Below are positions 17,990 to 28,565 of a stretch of DNA of 64,000 nucleotides, piece after piece. The notes under the pieces were generated by a model. That model searched no databases, was not told where the DNA came from, and saw nothing but the letters and a program-made list of their open reading frames with translations. Origin of the DNA: Rhodohalobacter barkolensis (GTDB lineage Bacteria > Bacteroidota > Rhodothermia > Balneolales > Balneolaceae); NCBI RefSeq assembly GCF_002834295.1, contig NZ_PISP01000001.1, positions 1,488,001 through 1,552,000 on the forward strand, written 5' to 3'. Every line of letters begins with the position of its first letter. Within the stretch, counting starts at the first letter, position 1. The position numbers were made by a program, and so were the translations under genes.

Positions 17990-19287
17990 TTATCTGCTTC
18001 CTCGTCTGACGATTCCAATTTGTCACCGTTAAATTCAGGTGGTAATTTTTTTGAAGCTTTAGCTCCTAACTCTCTCAGCATTTCTGTTTGACGAACCAGA
18101 TTACCGCGACCCTCACTCAGCTTACCCATTGCATTCTGATAGCTGGTATGCGTTTGATCAATTCGATTGCCAATGTCCTGCATATCCTCAACAAAACCGA
18201 CAAACTTATCATAAAGTAACCCGCCACGTTCGGCGATCTCCATCGCATGTCTATTTTGATACTCCTGCTTCCAAACATTTTCTATCGTTGCCAAGGTTGC
18301 CAATAGAGTTGTGGGACTCACAATGATGATGTTTCTGTCGAACGCGTCATTGTAGAGCTCCGGAGCATACTGCATGGCTAGACCAAAAGCCGGTTCTATT
18401 GGAATGAACATCAAAACAAAATCCGGACTCTGAAATCCGTGGATCTGCTCATAGTTTTTGTTACTCAATCCTTTCACATGAGCACGAAGTGAGCTAATAT
18501 GTTGCTTCAGTGCTTTTTGTTGATCATCCGGATCATCAGACGAGGTGTATGATTCATATGCTGTTAACGTAACTTTCGAATCGATAACCAATTTCTTTTC
18601 ATCCGGTAGTTGCACAACAACGTCTGGCTGCAGTCGTCGCCCATCAGCCGTAGTTGTACTCTCCTGTACTTCATACTCCCGCCCTTTTACCAATCCTGAT
18701 TTTTCCAAAATTCTTTGAAGAATTACTTCCCCCCAATTTCCCTGCTGTTTATTATCACCTTTCAGGGCTTTTGTAAGATTTTTTGCCTCCTCACTCATTT
18801 TTTGATTCAACTCCTGCAGCATGGACAGATGCTGCCCCAATGCACTTCTCCCCTTAATATCTTCTTTATGAGTCTCCTCAACCCGCTTCTGAAACTCAGA
18901 TATTTTTTCACCCAGGGGTTTTAAAAGGGTATCCAGATTTTCACGATTTTGTTGAGTAAATTTTTTCGACTTCTCTTCCAAAATCTCATTTGCCAGATTT
19001 TTAAACTCATTTTTGAATCTCTCCTCCATTTTTTCAAAATCGGCCTTCTGTTCTTGAAATCTCTCTTTCAGATTTAGAAAATTCGCTTTGATTGTGGCAA
19101 GTTTGTTTTCTGCCTGATTTGCCCGAACAGATTCTGATTCAAGCTTTTGCAACGCCTCACCTTTTGCTGCTTCCAATATTTCATTTCTCTCTTCCAAACG
19201 GGATTGCTTTGGCCGGGCCATAAACCAGGCAATTGTGAATCCTATTCCTCCAAAAAGCAGCGCAATAATTAGTTCTGTTATTCCCAT
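17986..19287 (-). CDS. rmuC: RmuC-family protein
   Basis: 433 residues. An N-terminal membrane helix (ELIIALLFGGIGFTIAWFM) is followed by a long coiled coil (about 30-190). The RmuC nuclease-like domain has GNWGEVILQRILEKSGLVKGREY, LQPDVVVQLPDEKKLVIDSKV and FVLMFIPIEPAF. RmuC limits inversion at short inverted repeats in E. coli and has a PD-(D/E)XK-like fold, but its biochemical role is unclear. That link is notable in a genome region carrying many short inverted repeats, although it is a common housekeeping gene. Confidence 0.93.
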   Translation of the reverse strand: MGITELIIALLFGGIGFTIAWFMARPKQSRLEERNEILEAAKGEALQKLESESVRANQAENKLATIKANFLNLKERFQEQKADFEKMEERFKNEFKNLANEILEEKSKKFTQQNRENLDTLLKPLGEKISEFQKRVEETHKEDIKGRSALGQHLSMLQELNQKMSEEAKNLTKALKGDNKQQGNWGEVILQRILEKSGLVKGREYEVQESTTTADGRRLQPDVVVQLPDEKKLVIDSKVTLTAYESYTSSDDPDDQQKALKQHISSLRAHVKGLSNKNYEQIHGFQSPDFVLMFIPIEPAFGLAMQYAPELYNDAFDRNIIIVSPTTLLATLATIENVWKQEYQNRHAMEIAERGGLLYDKFVGFVEDMQDIGNRIDQTHTSYQNAMGKLSEGRGNLVRQTEMLRELGAKASKKLPPEFNGDKLESSDEEADN

Positions 19288-19327
19288 AGTTCGATTTTCT
19301 TTGAGATTTCGGCCTTAAGATAACAGA

Positions 19328-19354
19328 AAGGGGTGACAGATTCTGTCACCCCTT
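19328..19354 (-). terminator. hairpin terminator of the grpE-dnaJ operon
   Basis: A 13-base perfect stem, AAGGGGTGACAGA / TCTGTCACCCCTT, separated by one base, lies between dnaJ and rmuC. On the - strand it is followed by TTTCTGTT, a weak T tract. Confidence 0.75.
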
Positions 19355-19406
19355 CTGGAAAGTTTAGTAGATTTTCTAAGATCAGGCTGAAAATGCCTGA
19401 AACCTG

Positions 19407-20579
19407 TTAACTGAATACATCTTTAATCTTGGAAAAGAACCCTTTTTCACGCTCTTCTGCATCTGAAGGATCAAAATGTTTTTCTCCTCTCAGAGCTTCA
19501 ACATGTTTCCGTTCTTCGGGTGTTAAATCTTTCGGTACATAGATATTCACTTTAATGAACTGATCTCCGGTACCGCTGTTATTCAGTCCCACGATTCCGC
19601 GTCCGCGCATTCGTAGAAGCTTACCGGGCTGTGTTCCGGGTTCAACTTTCACTTTGGCTTTACCCTTTAGTGTCGGAACCTGAACTTCCGTTCCAAGTAT
19701 TGCATCCGGTATGCTTAGATGGAGATCGTAGTAAATATCATTTCCTTCCCTTTCAAAATTTTCATGCTCTTTCTCTTCTATCAGAACAATCAAATCACCG
19801 GGCTCACCACCTCGAACTCCGGCATTCCCCTGCCGTCTAAGGGTGATATAATTCCCTTTTGAAACCCCGGATGGAATATTCACCTTGATATTATCTTCAC
19901 TGCGTTTGCGGCCTTCTCCGCCACATTCAGAACATTTATTTTTTATGATGCGACCTTCTCCGCTGCAAGTGGGGCAAGGCTGAACATTCACAAACTGCCC
20001 AAACATGGTTCGGGATACCTGGCGCACTTCACCGGTACCGTTACATGTTCCGCATGTTTCAAAATCGGATTCAGTTTCTGCACCTGTACCGCTGCAGGAG
20101 TCGCACTTCACCTGCTTTTTCACTTTCAGTGTTTTCTCAACACCTTCAGCAATCTCTTCCAGGGTCAGTTCAACACGAAGTTTCATATCGCTACCGGGTC
20201 GACCAGTACCACGACGTCTGCGGCTCTGTCTGCGACCACCGCCCCCGAAGGCTTCTCCACCAAATATATCGCCTCCAAAAATGTCACTGAACCGGCTGAA
20301 AATATCTTCGAAATCGGCATTGCCAAAATCAGATGCTCCCCCGAAACCGCCGCCATTCATTCCTGCGTGGCCGAACTGATCATAACGTTGCCTTTTCTGA
20401 GGGTCTCTGAGAACTTCGTACGCCTCAGAAGCTTCCTTGAACTTTTTCTCCGCTTCATGATCCCCTTTGTTTCTATCGGGGTGATACTTCATAGCCAATT
20501 TGCGATAAGCTTTTTTAAGCTCTGCTTCACCGGCACTTTTTTCTACACCTAATACTTCGTAGTAATCTCGTTTAGACAT
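19407..20579 (-). CDS. dnaJ: DnaJ co-chaperone
   Basis: 390 residues. A J domain with the HPD motif (YHPDRNKG near 33) is followed by a Gly/Phe-rich linker. Four CxxCxGxG zinc repeats are seen ([32 protein letters not shown]), then the C-terminal substrate-binding domain. This is a canonical type I DnaJ that stimulates DnaK ATPase and delivers unfolded clients. It lies ten bases downstream of grpE in one operon. dnaK is not in the window, and no CIRCE element precedes grpE. Confidence 0.97.
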   Translation of the reverse strand: MSKRDYYEVLGVEKSAGEAELKKAYRKLAMKYHPDRNKGDHEAEKKFKEASEAYEVLRDPQKRQRYDQFGHAGMNGGGFGGASDFGNADFEDIFSRFSDIFGGDIFGGEAFGGGGRRQSRRRRGTGRPGSDMKLRVELTLEEIAEGVEKTLKVKKQVKCDSCSGTGAETESDFETCGTCNGTGEVRQVSRTMFGQFVNVQPCPTCSGEGRIIKNKCSECGGEGRKRSEDNIKVNIPSGVSKGNYITLRRQGNAGVRGGEPGDLIVLIEEKEHENFEREGNDIYYDLHLSIPDAILGTEVQVPTLKGKAKVKVEPGTQPGKLLRMRGRGIVGLNNSGTGDQFIKVNIYVPKDLTPEERKHVEALRGEKHFDPSDAEEREKGFFSKIKDVFS

Positions 20580-20589
20580 GAATTGTGAT

Positions 20590-21171
20590 TTACTCGCTTA
20601 CAATTACTTTTGCGTGTCGAAGTGTCTTATCTCCAATGCGATACCCGCTCTCTAAAACCTGGAGAACCGTTCCGCTCTCTATGGAGTCATCATTTGCCGG
20701 CTGCCTCAGCATCGCATCATGGATATCCACATCAAAGGGTACACCTTCTTCATCAATTCGCTCAACGTTATATCGCTCCAAAACGTCCTGGAATTTATCA
20801 GCAACCAATCTCACACCATCAACAAATGATTGATCCGCATTAGCTTTTTCAAGTGCTTCCAGAGTTCGGCGGAGGTCATCATTAATAGGCAAAAATGCCT
20901 CAATGGCAGATTCACGCGATTTCTGGAAAACCTGATCTCTTTCCCGCTGGAGACGTTTCTTGAAATTCTCCATTTCAGCGGCTTTCCGCAGATGATTGTC
21001 TTTTATACTCTGAAGTTCTTCTTCAAGCTCATTAATTTTTTTCTGTTGCTCTTCAACCAGTTCGTCCAGCTCTTCTATACTGGCAGACCCACCGTTTGAA
21101 GTCTCATCCACCTCATTCTCAACAGTTGACTGCTCTTCAGCAGATTCTAGTTTTTCTTCTTTACTACTCAT
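20590..21171 (-). CDS. grpE: GrpE nucleotide exchange factor
   Basis: 193 residues. An acidic, disordered N-terminus precedes a long helix ([20 protein letters not shown]) and the GrpE core with [31 protein letters not shown] and [20 protein letters not shown]. It releases ADP from DnaK and can act as a thermosensor. It is the first gene of a grpE-dnaJ operon. The 146-base upstream gap shows nothing I can name. Confidence 0.95.
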   Translation of the reverse strand: MSSKEEKLESAEEQSTVENEVDETSNGGSASIEELDELVEEQQKKINELEEELQSIKDNHLRKAAEMENFKKRLQRERDQVFQKSRESAIEAFLPINDDLRRTLEALEKANADQSFVDGVRLVADKFQDVLERYNVERIDEEGVPFDVDIHDAMLRQPANDDSIESGTVLQVLESGYRIGDKTLRHAKVIVSE

Positions 21172-21317
21172 TTAAAAATCGATTCTTAATTTCTTATTTC
21201 AGGCCTTTTAACTCAGGCAATGCTTTGATGTTTCGATTCAATAGTGTGCAAATAGTATGCCATAAAGATTTATACTATCAGTTCGTCACCAATGCCAAAA
21301 AAACCTGTCGTTTCGCC

Positions 21318-21701
21318 TTATTCGCCTTCGTAGAAAAATTCAATCATATTTCCATCGGGATCAGATGCAAATACAAAACGTCCTTTTTTACGATTAGCGG
21401 GTCCACTCAAAATGGTTACCTCTTTATCTCTCAGATAGGTTGCCATTTCATCCACCTGATCGGCAGAGTCGAGATAGAACCCTATGTGGTCTACCCGGAA
21501 ATCCCTGGAATTCGGATCGTAACTGGTTTCGGCCTCAACAATCACCAAAGTATCTTCTTTTCCAATTTTATAGACAGCCATACTTTGGCCCATTTTTCGT
21601 ACTAGTTCAAACCCCAGAATTTCTCCATAAAACTCTTCGGCCCGTTCAATTTCATTAACCCTTATGGTAATATGGTTAATACCGGATGGTTTAAAATCCA
21701 T
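21318..21701 (-). CDS. VOC-family (glyoxalase-like) protein
   Basis: 127 residues with one vicinal-oxygen-chelate module: INHITIRVNEIERAEEFYGEILGFELV at the start and FASDPDGNMIEFF at the end. His10 and the terminal Glu are the likely metal ligands. The family includes glyoxalases, dioxygenases and thiol transferases, so substrate and reaction are undetermined. Its start lies about 100 bases from the divergent rsmI start, so the two may share a control region. Confidence 0.82.
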   Translation of the reverse strand: MDFKPSGINHITIRVNEIERAEEFYGEILGFELVRKMGQSMAVYKIGKEDTLVIVEAETSYDPNSRDFRVDHIGFYLDSADQVDEMATYLRDKEVTILSGPANRKKGRFVFASDPDGNMIEFFYEGE

Positions 21702-21800
21702 AGTTTTTCACTTTCTTTTATTAGTTTAAATGCACCCGATAAACTAATGGTTTTTCGGTTATATTTTGAATCGAAATTTTTGAATTCAACTTTCAGTCTA

Positions 21801-22484
21801 TTGGCAACACTTTATTTGGTAGCAACACCTATTGGAAACCTTTCCGACTTTTCTACACGAGCCGTCGAAACATTACAGTCTGTAGATCAGATCGCTTGTG
21901 AAGATACCCGGACGTCAGGTGTACTGCTTCAACACTTTCAAATCAGTAAACCTACATTTTCGTTTCATCAGCACAATGAACATCAGAAGGTAAAACATCT
22001 GATGAACCTGCTGAATGGAGGACTCAATATTGCACTGATCAGTGACGCAGGCATGCCGGGAATATCTGATCCCGGATTTTTAGCAACTCGAGAAGCTCAT
22101 CAGAATGGACATGAAATTATTGCCATACCCGGCCCGGACGCTGCCACCACGGCACTGGCCGTTAGCGGTTTACCCTGCGATCGGTTTATTTTTGAAGGGT
22201 TTCTACCTCCCAAAAAAGGACGCCAAACCCGAATACAGGAAATTGCAGAGAGTGATATCACATCTGTTGTTTATGAAAGTCCTCATAAACTGGTTCGTTT
22301 TCTGGAAAAATTGCACGAATATGCCGGTGATGAACGTTGGGTATGCGTTGCCAGAGAATTAACTAAGAAATTTGAAGAAAAAGACCGGGCCCAGCTTGGA
22401 GAGTTGCTCCCGCGGTGGCGTGAAAAGAAATCCATTAAAGGTGAAATAGCTGTCGTTATAGCCGGTAAAACCTACAGTGAATAA
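21801..22484 (+). CDS. rsmI: RsmI, 16S rRNA C1402 2'-O-methyltransferase
   Basis: 227 residues from a TTG start at 21801. The frame is open upstream to 21672 (ATG also at 21747), but family members begin at the LYLVATPIGNLSDFS block, so the TTG is chosen. Tetrapyrrole-methylase fold: GNLSDFSTRAVETL, the SAM-site stretch ALISDAGMPGISDPG and IAIPGPDAATTALA. The product methylates the ribose of C1402 in the decoding centre. The stop codon overlaps the lnt start (TAATG), so the two are coupled. Confidence 0.88.
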   Translation: MATLYLVATPIGNLSDFSTRAVETLQSVDQIACEDTRTSGVLLQHFQISKPTFSFHQHNEHQKVKHLMNLLNGGLNIALISDAGMPGISDPGFLATREAHQNGHEIIAIPGPDAATTALAVSGLPCDRFIFEGFLPPKKGRQTRIQEIAESDITSVVYESPHKLVRFLEKLHEYAGDERWVCVARELTKKFEEKDRAQLGELLPRWREKKSIKGEIAVVIAGKTYSE

Positions 22485-24034
22485 TGAATAAAAATCGTTT
22501 TTGGGATCAACCCTGGGTACTTAGTATAACTGCCTCCATTTTACTCAGTCTCTCATTTCCGCCGTTTGACCTGTCCATTCTTCAAATTCCGGCTTTTGTT
22601 TTTTTATTTCGGGTGGCGATAATCAGCCGTTCGGTGCGCGAAGTAATATATTATACATATCCTGCATTTGTACTTTGGAATCTGTTTGTAACCTATTGGC
22701 TGATGATGGCAACCGTGGCAGGGGGAGTGGCGGCTATTCTTGCCAACGCCGCGCTAATGCTTATTCCTCTTCTGCTGATCAGAAAACTGTTTAAATCTGA
22801 TCTGAATCCAATTGTAACATCATTTTTTGCGGCAGCAATTTGGGTAAGCTACGAGTTTCTTCACCATAACTGGGATCTCGCCTGGCCATGGCTCACTCTC
22901 GGTAATGGTTGGTCTAACCTGATAAATGTTATTCAATATATTTCGGTAACCGGAGCTTTTGGAATCTCATTTTGGGTTGTGTTTACCTCTGCCCTCCTTT
23001 ACAACTACATTGTAGAGCCCGTTAAACCGATACTCTACTCTGCTATCATCATCTTCTTTGCATTTCCACTGTTTTCGATTTTTTCCATGATCATGCAGAC
23101 TCAAGAACAGGGTGAACCGCTTGAAGTAGCCATTATTCAACCCAATTCAGATTCCTATCAGAATTTTGGCGGAATGGGTTCGCTTGATAACCTGATTGAA
23201 AAGCTCCTAAGGCTTTCCGGTGAAACGGTAACAGAAAGCACTGATCTGCTGATCTGGCCGGAAAATGCGGTTGATGCAGCTCTCCCTCTCGACAACCGTT
23301 ATTTCGATGTGATCAGTGACTCTTTAGAATCATGGAATACAACATTAATTACAGGCTCCGGATATGTGGAATACTATAGTGAAGAAAATCGGCCGGAGGT
23401 GGTGAAAGAGACCTCAAGTGGCAGAATTTACAATATTTTTAATGCTGCTTTGCACTTCAACTCCTCCGCTGAAGCTGAGATCTATCGAAAGGGTAAATTG
23501 GTACCTATTGTAGAGCGGTTTCCATTTGTGGAGTTCTTTCAAACGATTGACCTATTTAACTGGATCGATTGGGGTAGCCTGATGGGCTATGGACTAGGGG
23601 AAGAAGCAAATAACTTCAATGTGAATGGAGCCCAAACTCCGGCATTGATTTGCTACGATTCCGTTTTTTCGGGCTGGGTAAATCAATTTGTACAAAACGG
23701 TGCCGGATTCCTGACCATCATTACCAATGACGGATGGTGGGGGGATTCTAATGGCCATAATCAGCATTTTGCATTTGCACGCCTGCGCGCCATAGAGCAT
23801 CGAAAATGGATTGCACGCTCTGCAAACAACGGGATCTCCGGAATTATATCACCCGATGGAAAAATTCAGTTTGAAACAGAATACTGGACCGAAGACGCTT
23901 TCACGTTTACAATTTACAATCGACAGATACCCACTTTTTATTCAGCCTATGGAGATTGGTTCAGCTATGTAATGCTACTCTCGTCATTTCTTGGCATTGG
24001 CTTTCTGGAAATCAGAAAAAGAAAGCAGAAATAA
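22484..24034 (+). CDS. lnt: apolipoprotein N-acyltransferase
   Basis: 516 residues. An N-terminal half of about six membrane helices is followed by a periplasmic nitrilase-like domain. The catalytic triad is visible: Glu in LLIWPENAVDA, Lys in IYRKGKLVPIVERFPF and Cys in ALICYDSVFSG. ITNDGWWGDSNG and HRKWIARSANNGISG are further family blocks. A last helix anchors the C-terminus. Lnt adds the third acyl chain to lipoproteins in the inner membrane. It starts inside the rsmI stop codon. Confidence 0.94.
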   Translation: MNKNRFWDQPWVLSITASILLSLSFPPFDLSILQIPAFVFLFRVAIISRSVREVIYYTYPAFVLWNLFVTYWLMMATVAGGVAAILANAALMLIPLLLIRKLFKSDLNPIVTSFFAAAIWVSYEFLHHNWDLAWPWLTLGNGWSNLINVIQYISVTGAFGISFWVVFTSALLYNYIVEPVKPILYSAIIIFFAFPLFSIFSMIMQTQEQGEPLEVAIIQPNSDSYQNFGGMGSLDNLIEKLLRLSGETVTESTDLLIWPENAVDAALPLDNRYFDVISDSLESWNTTLITGSGYVEYYSEENRPEVVKETSSGRIYNIFNAALHFNSSAEAEIYRKGKLVPIVERFPFVEFFQTIDLFNWIDWGSLMGYGLGEEANNFNVNGAQTPALICYDSVFSGWVNQFVQNGAGFLTIITNDGWWGDSNGHNQHFAFARLRAIEHRKWIARSANNGISGIISPDGKIQFETEYWTEDAFTFTIYNRQIPTFYSAYGDWFSYVMLLSSFLGIGFLEIRKRKQK

Positions 24035-24070
24035 TGTAACCGTCAGGTTTCTCACCGAAGGTTACATTAT
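24031..24070. terminator. hairpin between convergent lnt and phosphohexomutase genes
   Basis: Arms ATAATGTAACC / GGTTACATTAT with an 18-base loop begin in the lnt stop codon and end ten bases from the stop of the convergent gene. There is no T run, so it may act on both strands. Confidence 0.6.
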
Positions 24071-24079
24071 CCAGGTGAA

Positions 24080-25816
24080 TTAGAAATCTAATTCTGCTTT
24101 AATCTCGTCGATCACTTCATCCAGCATTTTCATTTTCTTACGGAAAGCGGCTTTATCTTCCAGCTCACCGTTTATACTGATATAAAACTTAATTTTCGGC
24201 TCTGTACCTGACGGTCTCGCGGATATAATGTAATCCCCTTCCGTAATAAATTGAAGTACATTTGATGTCGGAAAATCAATGCTGTTTACTCGACCAGACT
24301 CCACGTCTGTTTCGGTCAAGTGCATATAATCCTTCACCGTCACTACCTTCTGGCCTGCAATCGATTCAGGTGCCTGATGCCGAAGTCCGTCCATAATTTC
24401 CTGGATCTCTTCCGCACCCTTTTTCCCAGCTTTTTTGATTGAAATCAGCTCCTCTTTATATAACCCATACTTTTCATAAATATTCAGAAGCGAGTCATAT
24501 AAAGAAAGACCATTATCCTTATAAAAGGCGGCCATTTCTGCAATCATTGTACAAGCTACAACAGCATCCTTATCGCGAACATGATCTCCGACAAGATAAC
24601 CGTAACTCTCTTCACCGCCTGCAATAAACTTTTCCCGTCCCTGAAGTTCTGTCATCAATGCACCGATATACTTAAAACCGGTCAACGTATTGTAGCACTT
24701 CACTCCTTTTGACCGGGCGATTTTGTCAATCAAATAGGTCGTCACTATTGTTTTTACGATATACTCATTTCCCTGCAGTATACCTTTCTCTTCCCAGGCT
24801 GTGAGCAGATAATTAAATAGCAGTACAGCCGTCTGATTACCATTCAGAAGTTCAAATTCACCTTTCTCATTTCTAACGGCTATACCAACTCTATCAGCGT
24901 CGGGATCGGTAGCCATTACCAGCTCTGCATTTGTTTCTTCAGCCATGTTTAAGGCTAAAGTCAGAGCTTCTTTTTCTTCCGGATTCGGATAAATTACAGT
25001 CGGGAAATTTCCATCTATAGTACACTGCTCTTCCACCAGATTGACATTGGTAAAACCTACCTCTTTCAACGCTCTTGGAACAATATCCACGGCAGTACCA
25101 TGAATTGGAGAAAAAACGATATTGAGATCAGATTGAGATTCAATCACTTCCGGGTAGATCGACTCAGACGCCACTCGCTCTATATACTTTTGATCCATCT
25201 CCGAACCAATTTTCTCAATCAAATCTTCATTACGACTGAAGTCCACCTGATCAACCGATTCGATTTTATTTACTTCAGCAATGATATTTTTGTCGTGCGG
25301 CTTAATCACCTGTCCACCATCACTCCAATATGCTTTGTAACCGCTATACTCTTTCGGATTATGAGATGCCGTAAGCATTACACCGCTGTGGCAGTTCAGT
25401 TCGCGTATGGCGTAAGAGAGCTCCGGTGTGGGTCTAAGTGAATCAAAAAAGTAAACGTGTATACCGTTGGCACTAAAAACATCAGCCACGATCGAGGCGA
25501 ATCGTTCAGCATTATTTCTATTATCGTGGGCAATGACAACTTTGATCTGCTCATCCGGATATTGGGTTTTCAGGTAGTTGCTTAAACCCTGAGTAGCGGT
25601 TCCGAGCGTGTATTTATTTACACGGTTCGAACCGATCCCCATGATCCCTCTCAGGCCCCCGGTTCCAAACTCAAGATCTTTATAAAAGGCATCTGTCAAC
25701 TCCTCGACCTTACCCTCATCCAGCATCTTTTGCAGTTCAGATTTTGTCTCTTCATCGTAATTTCCTTGCAGCCAGTGATTAATTTTTTGCTGAACGTTTT
25801 GATCCAATTTCTCCAT
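24080..25816 (-). CDS. phosphoglucomutase/phosphomannomutase (PGM2-like)
   Basis: 578 residues, the length of the PgcA/PGM2 subgroup. FGTGGLRGIMGIGSNRVN forms the N-terminal loop. The phosphoserine loop is VMLTASHNPKEYSGYKAYW, the metal loop ATDPDADRVGIA, the sugar loop GGEESYGYL, and the C-terminal phosphate loop ISARPSGTEPKIKFY. It interconverts hexose 1- and 6-phosphates for glycogen, envelope sugars or nucleotide sugars. It is a single gene with over 100 bases to the upstream cyclophilin. Confidence 0.93.
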   Translation of the reverse strand: MEKLDQNVQQKINHWLQGNYDEETKSELQKMLDEGKVEELTDAFYKDLEFGTGGLRGIMGIGSNRVNKYTLGTATQGLSNYLKTQYPDEQIKVVIAHDNRNNAERFASIVADVFSANGIHVYFFDSLRPTPELSYAIRELNCHSGVMLTASHNPKEYSGYKAYWSDGGQVIKPHDKNIIAEVNKIESVDQVDFSRNEDLIEKIGSEMDQKYIERVASESIYPEVIESQSDLNIVFSPIHGTAVDIVPRALKEVGFTNVNLVEEQCTIDGNFPTVIYPNPEEKEALTLALNMAEETNAELVMATDPDADRVGIAVRNEKGEFELLNGNQTAVLLFNYLLTAWEEKGILQGNEYIVKTIVTTYLIDKIARSKGVKCYNTLTGFKYIGALMTELQGREKFIAGGEESYGYLVGDHVRDKDAVVACTMIAEMAAFYKDNGLSLYDSLLNIYEKYGLYKEELISIKKAGKKGAEEIQEIMDGLRHQAPESIAGQKVVTVKDYMHLTETDVESGRVNSIDFPTSNVLQFITEGDYIISARPSGTEPKIKFYISINGELEDKAAFRKKMKMLDEVIDEIKAELDF

Positions 25817-25933
25817 GAATGCTTGTTTTATTTGATTGATTCAAGCTTCTATACTGAAAGACTGTTCTTTTAGAAAAGAATCAGTGCTTTAACTACAGAA
25901 TATGTGTTCGTAGATATTAATTAAAAGCTGAAA

Positions 25934-26371
25934 CTATTCTTCGATAATTTCAATCTTGTTGATAACATCGCCCTGTCGAATATCATCGATTACGTCCAGA
26001 CCTTCTACTACTTTCCCAAAAACGGTATGTTTACGATCAAGGTGAGCTGTATTCTTTCTACTGTGACAGATAAAAAATTGAGAACCTCCTGTGTCACGAC
26101 CGGCATGAGCCATGGATAAAACTCCACGATCGTGATATTGATTCTCCCCATCCAGTTCACAATCTATGGTGTATCCGGGTCCGCCGGTTCCATCTCCTTT
26201 CGGACATCCCCCCTGAATCACAAAATCCGGGATTACACGATGGAAAGTCAGTCCATCATAAAATCCATCCTTCGACAGGTTAACAAAGTTTTCAACGGTT
26301 CCGGGAGCATCTTTCTCAAAAAACTCCACGTTCATGTCGCCTTTTTCAGTTCTGATAATTGCTTTTGGCAT
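25934..26371 (-). CDS. cyclophilin-type peptidyl-prolyl isomerase
   Basis: 145 residues. The fold is marked by [28 protein letters not shown], with the catalytic Arg in FHRV, then [18 protein letters not shown] and [13 protein letters not shown]. No signal peptide is present, so it should act in the cytoplasm on proline peptide bonds. The length is typical for short bacterial cyclophilins. It has no tight operon partner. Confidence 0.93.
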   Translation of the reverse strand: MPKAIIRTEKGDMNVEFFEKDAPGTVENFVNLSKDGFYDGLTFHRVIPDFVIQGGCPKGDGTGGPGYTIDCELDGENQYHDRGVLSMAHAGRDTGGSQFFICHSRKNTAHLDRKHTVFGKVVEGLDVIDDIRQGDVINKIEIIEE

Positions 26372-26489
26372 CGGTTATCTTTTTCCTTTAAAATCTTTTC
26401 GGTTTACTTATTAAAGAGATAAAAGATAATGAATTATCAGGAATTGAGAGTATGGGATTTGAAGCTACCCAAAACTCTTACAAGCTTAC

Positions 26490-27011
26490 TCAATTCAGGA
26501 CTTCAATAAATGATGTGTTCGACATTTCTGCGGAAAGCTTATCCACAACAGCAGAACGGGAGAGTTCTGCATGAATAAAAAGATGCGGAATTCCATCTTT
26601 TTCCTTCACTTCAGATTTAATATTTGCATCCGATAAGTCCAGTTCCTGAATCACATTCCTGAGATTCATAATAAACTCCGGAGTGCCGAATGGATTGGTT
26701 CCCTCTTCCTCTTCAAGTTCCCGACGCACTTTTTCGGCGTACCGATCAATTTCAAAACGAAGATTGGAAATAGCTATTCTCTCTGCTTGTTGGCGGGCGC
26801 GATCTTCATTATCTGCTACGGAATGTGAGTAGCCTGAAAAGCTCAGGGAGTCTGAATTTGATTCTACATTGGAATCAAACCATTCAGGAGCAAACTGTTC
26901 CTCCGGTTCTTCTGTGCTCTCCGGGGATTCTTCATTGTTACTTACTGTCTCTGTTGATGCGCAATGGGTGAATAAAATAGCTGAGATAACGAGTACGAAA
27001 AAATATTTCAT
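26490..27011 (-). CDS. putative LPP20-like lipoprotein
   Basis: 173 residues. Signal sequence MKYFFVLVISAILFTHC carries a lipobox-like LFTHC with Cys17. A Glu/Ser-rich linker follows, then a compact domain beginning APEWFDSNVESNSDSLSFSG with ARQQAERIAISNLRF, resembling the LPP20 family. It is predicted as an outer-membrane or periplasmic lipoprotein. It lies five bases after the HtrA protease stop and is probably co-transcribed with recO-htrA. The function is unknown. Confidence 0.68.
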   Translation of the reverse strand: MKYFFVLVISAILFTHCASTETVSNNEESPESTEEPEEQFAPEWFDSNVESNSDSLSFSGYSHSVADNEDRARQQAERIAISNLRFEIDRYAEKVRRELEEEEGTNPFGTPEFIMNLRNVIQELDLSDANIKSEVKEKDGIPHLFIHAELSRSAVVDKLSAEMSNTSFIEVLN

Positions 27012-27016
27012 CGGGT

Positions 27017-28561
27017 CTAGTTAATTTGAAAGTAGCCGATAGCTCCTTCTTCTGTCAAAATTTTAAGGGTTAAAGATCGGTTTCTTTTTATAGAATCGGT
27101 AATGATTTGTTCCACTACTTGAAGATCGTTAACAGTCTCACTGTTAAGTTCAACAATTTCAAAACCTTCTCTCAATCCTCTGTTCCAAGCTTCTGAGCCC
27201 GGAACTACACGATGGATATAGATATTAAAAAGCTCGGGATCTTCCGGTGTTGAAAGTGCACGCAGTGTAAATCCAAGTGACTCAAACCTTTGTTGTTCAA
27301 TTCCTCTTTCACGTCCTCCTTCGGGTATTTCGTCCCACTCATCTAATTCCGGTTCAGCTTCATTTTCTAAAACAAAGGAGTTTTGAGCTAGCTCCTGCTG
27401 AGGCAATTCTTCCAGAGTTACAGAACGTTCAAGTATTTCGTTATCTCTCCAAATTGTGAGTGTTACCATTTCATTTGGACGAAACATGGCAACTTTTTCC
27501 TGCAACTGATTCGACTCGGCCACGCTTTCACCATTTACACGGAGTACAATATCATTTCTCTGAATTCCTGCTCTTTCAGCAGCTCCATCACTATTTACGT
27601 TCATAATCATCACACCGGTTATATCTTCGAGTCCGGCACGTCGGGCAATCCGATCGTCGACTGATTGTATGGTAACTCCAAGAATTCCTCTTTTCACTTC
27701 ACCAAACTCAATCAAATCGCGCGACACCTTCAGAGCAAGATTGCTTGGGACTGCAAATCCATACCCCTGATAACTTCCGCTTTGAGTTGCAATTGCAGTA
27801 TTGATTCCAATTAGTTCGCCACTGGTATTTACCAGTGCTCCGCCGCTGTTTCCTCTGTTGATAGCGGCATCAGTCTGTATAAAACTTTCAATACGGCGGG
27901 CATCATTTATAATTTGAACATCACGGCTTAATGCGCTCACTATTCCGGCCGTTACGGTTGACCGCAGCCGGAAAGGATTCCCAACAGCAAGAACCCACTC
28001 GCCTACTTCAAGATGATCAGAATTGCCGATCACTACGGTGGGTAAATTGTTCTCATCAACTTTTATTACTGCTAAATCGGTACTTGGATCACGTCCCACT
28101 ACCCGTGCATCAAGCGTTCTTTTATCTTCAAGTGTAACCGTAATTTCATCTCTCACGGCACCTTCAATAACATGGTTATTGGTGAGTATATATCCATCTG
28201 AAGAGATGAGTACACCGGATCCCACTGTTCTAACCCTTGGCGGTATAAATCTCTCCCAAAATCGGTTGTCCTCCTCTTCTTCTGTTTCTGGTTGGCGATC
28301 CCTGGTTGCAATAAGAGTTTCGATGTATACAACTGTAGGGGTCACGGATTTGGCAACGGATCTGAACAAAAAACGATCATCAATTTTTTCCAGATCTTCT
28401 GAACTCCAGAAGGGTTCGTCACTTCTGTTGATATCGGTCACCCGCACCTCAGCAAGATCCAGTGAGATTGCTCCATCCCGGAAAAACATCAGGATCATTC
28501 CAAGCATTACCCCGATGAGTATTAAAAGTATACCGGTAAGATATTTATCACGGGTTTTCAT
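27017..28561 (-). CDS. HtrA/Deg-family serine protease
   Basis: 514 residues from the ATG at 28561. The frame extends 36 bases into recO, but this start leaves a five-base gap and begins just before the membrane anchor (YLTGILLILIGVMLGMILMFF). The catalytic triad is His in LTNNHVIEGA, Asp in PSTDLAVIKV and Ser in NRGNSGGALVN. Two PDZ domains follow (about 295-390 and 430-510). Such proteases clear or refold damaged envelope proteins. The gene sits between recO and a lipoprotein gene. Confidence 0.93.
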   Translation of the reverse strand: MKTRDKYLTGILLILIGVMLGMILMFFRDGAISLDLAEVRVTDINRSDEPFWSSEDLEKIDDRFLFRSVAKSVTPTVVYIETLIATRDRQPETEEEEDNRFWERFIPPRVRTVGSGVLISSDGYILTNNHVIEGAVRDEITVTLEDKRTLDARVVGRDPSTDLAVIKVDENNLPTVVIGNSDHLEVGEWVLAVGNPFRLRSTVTAGIVSALSRDVQIINDARRIESFIQTDAAINRGNSGGALVNTSGELIGINTAIATQSGSYQGYGFAVPSNLALKVSRDLIEFGEVKRGILGVTIQSVDDRIARRAGLEDITGVMIMNVNSDGAAERAGIQRNDIVLRVNGESVAESNQLQEKVAMFRPNEMVTLTIWRDNEILERSVTLEELPQQELAQNSFVLENEAEPELDEWDEIPEGGRERGIEQQRFESLGFTLRALSTPEDPELFNIYIHRVVPGSEAWNRGLREGFEIVELNSETVNDLQVVEQIITDSIKRNRSLTLKILTEEGAIGYFQIN

Positions 28562-28565
28562 AAAA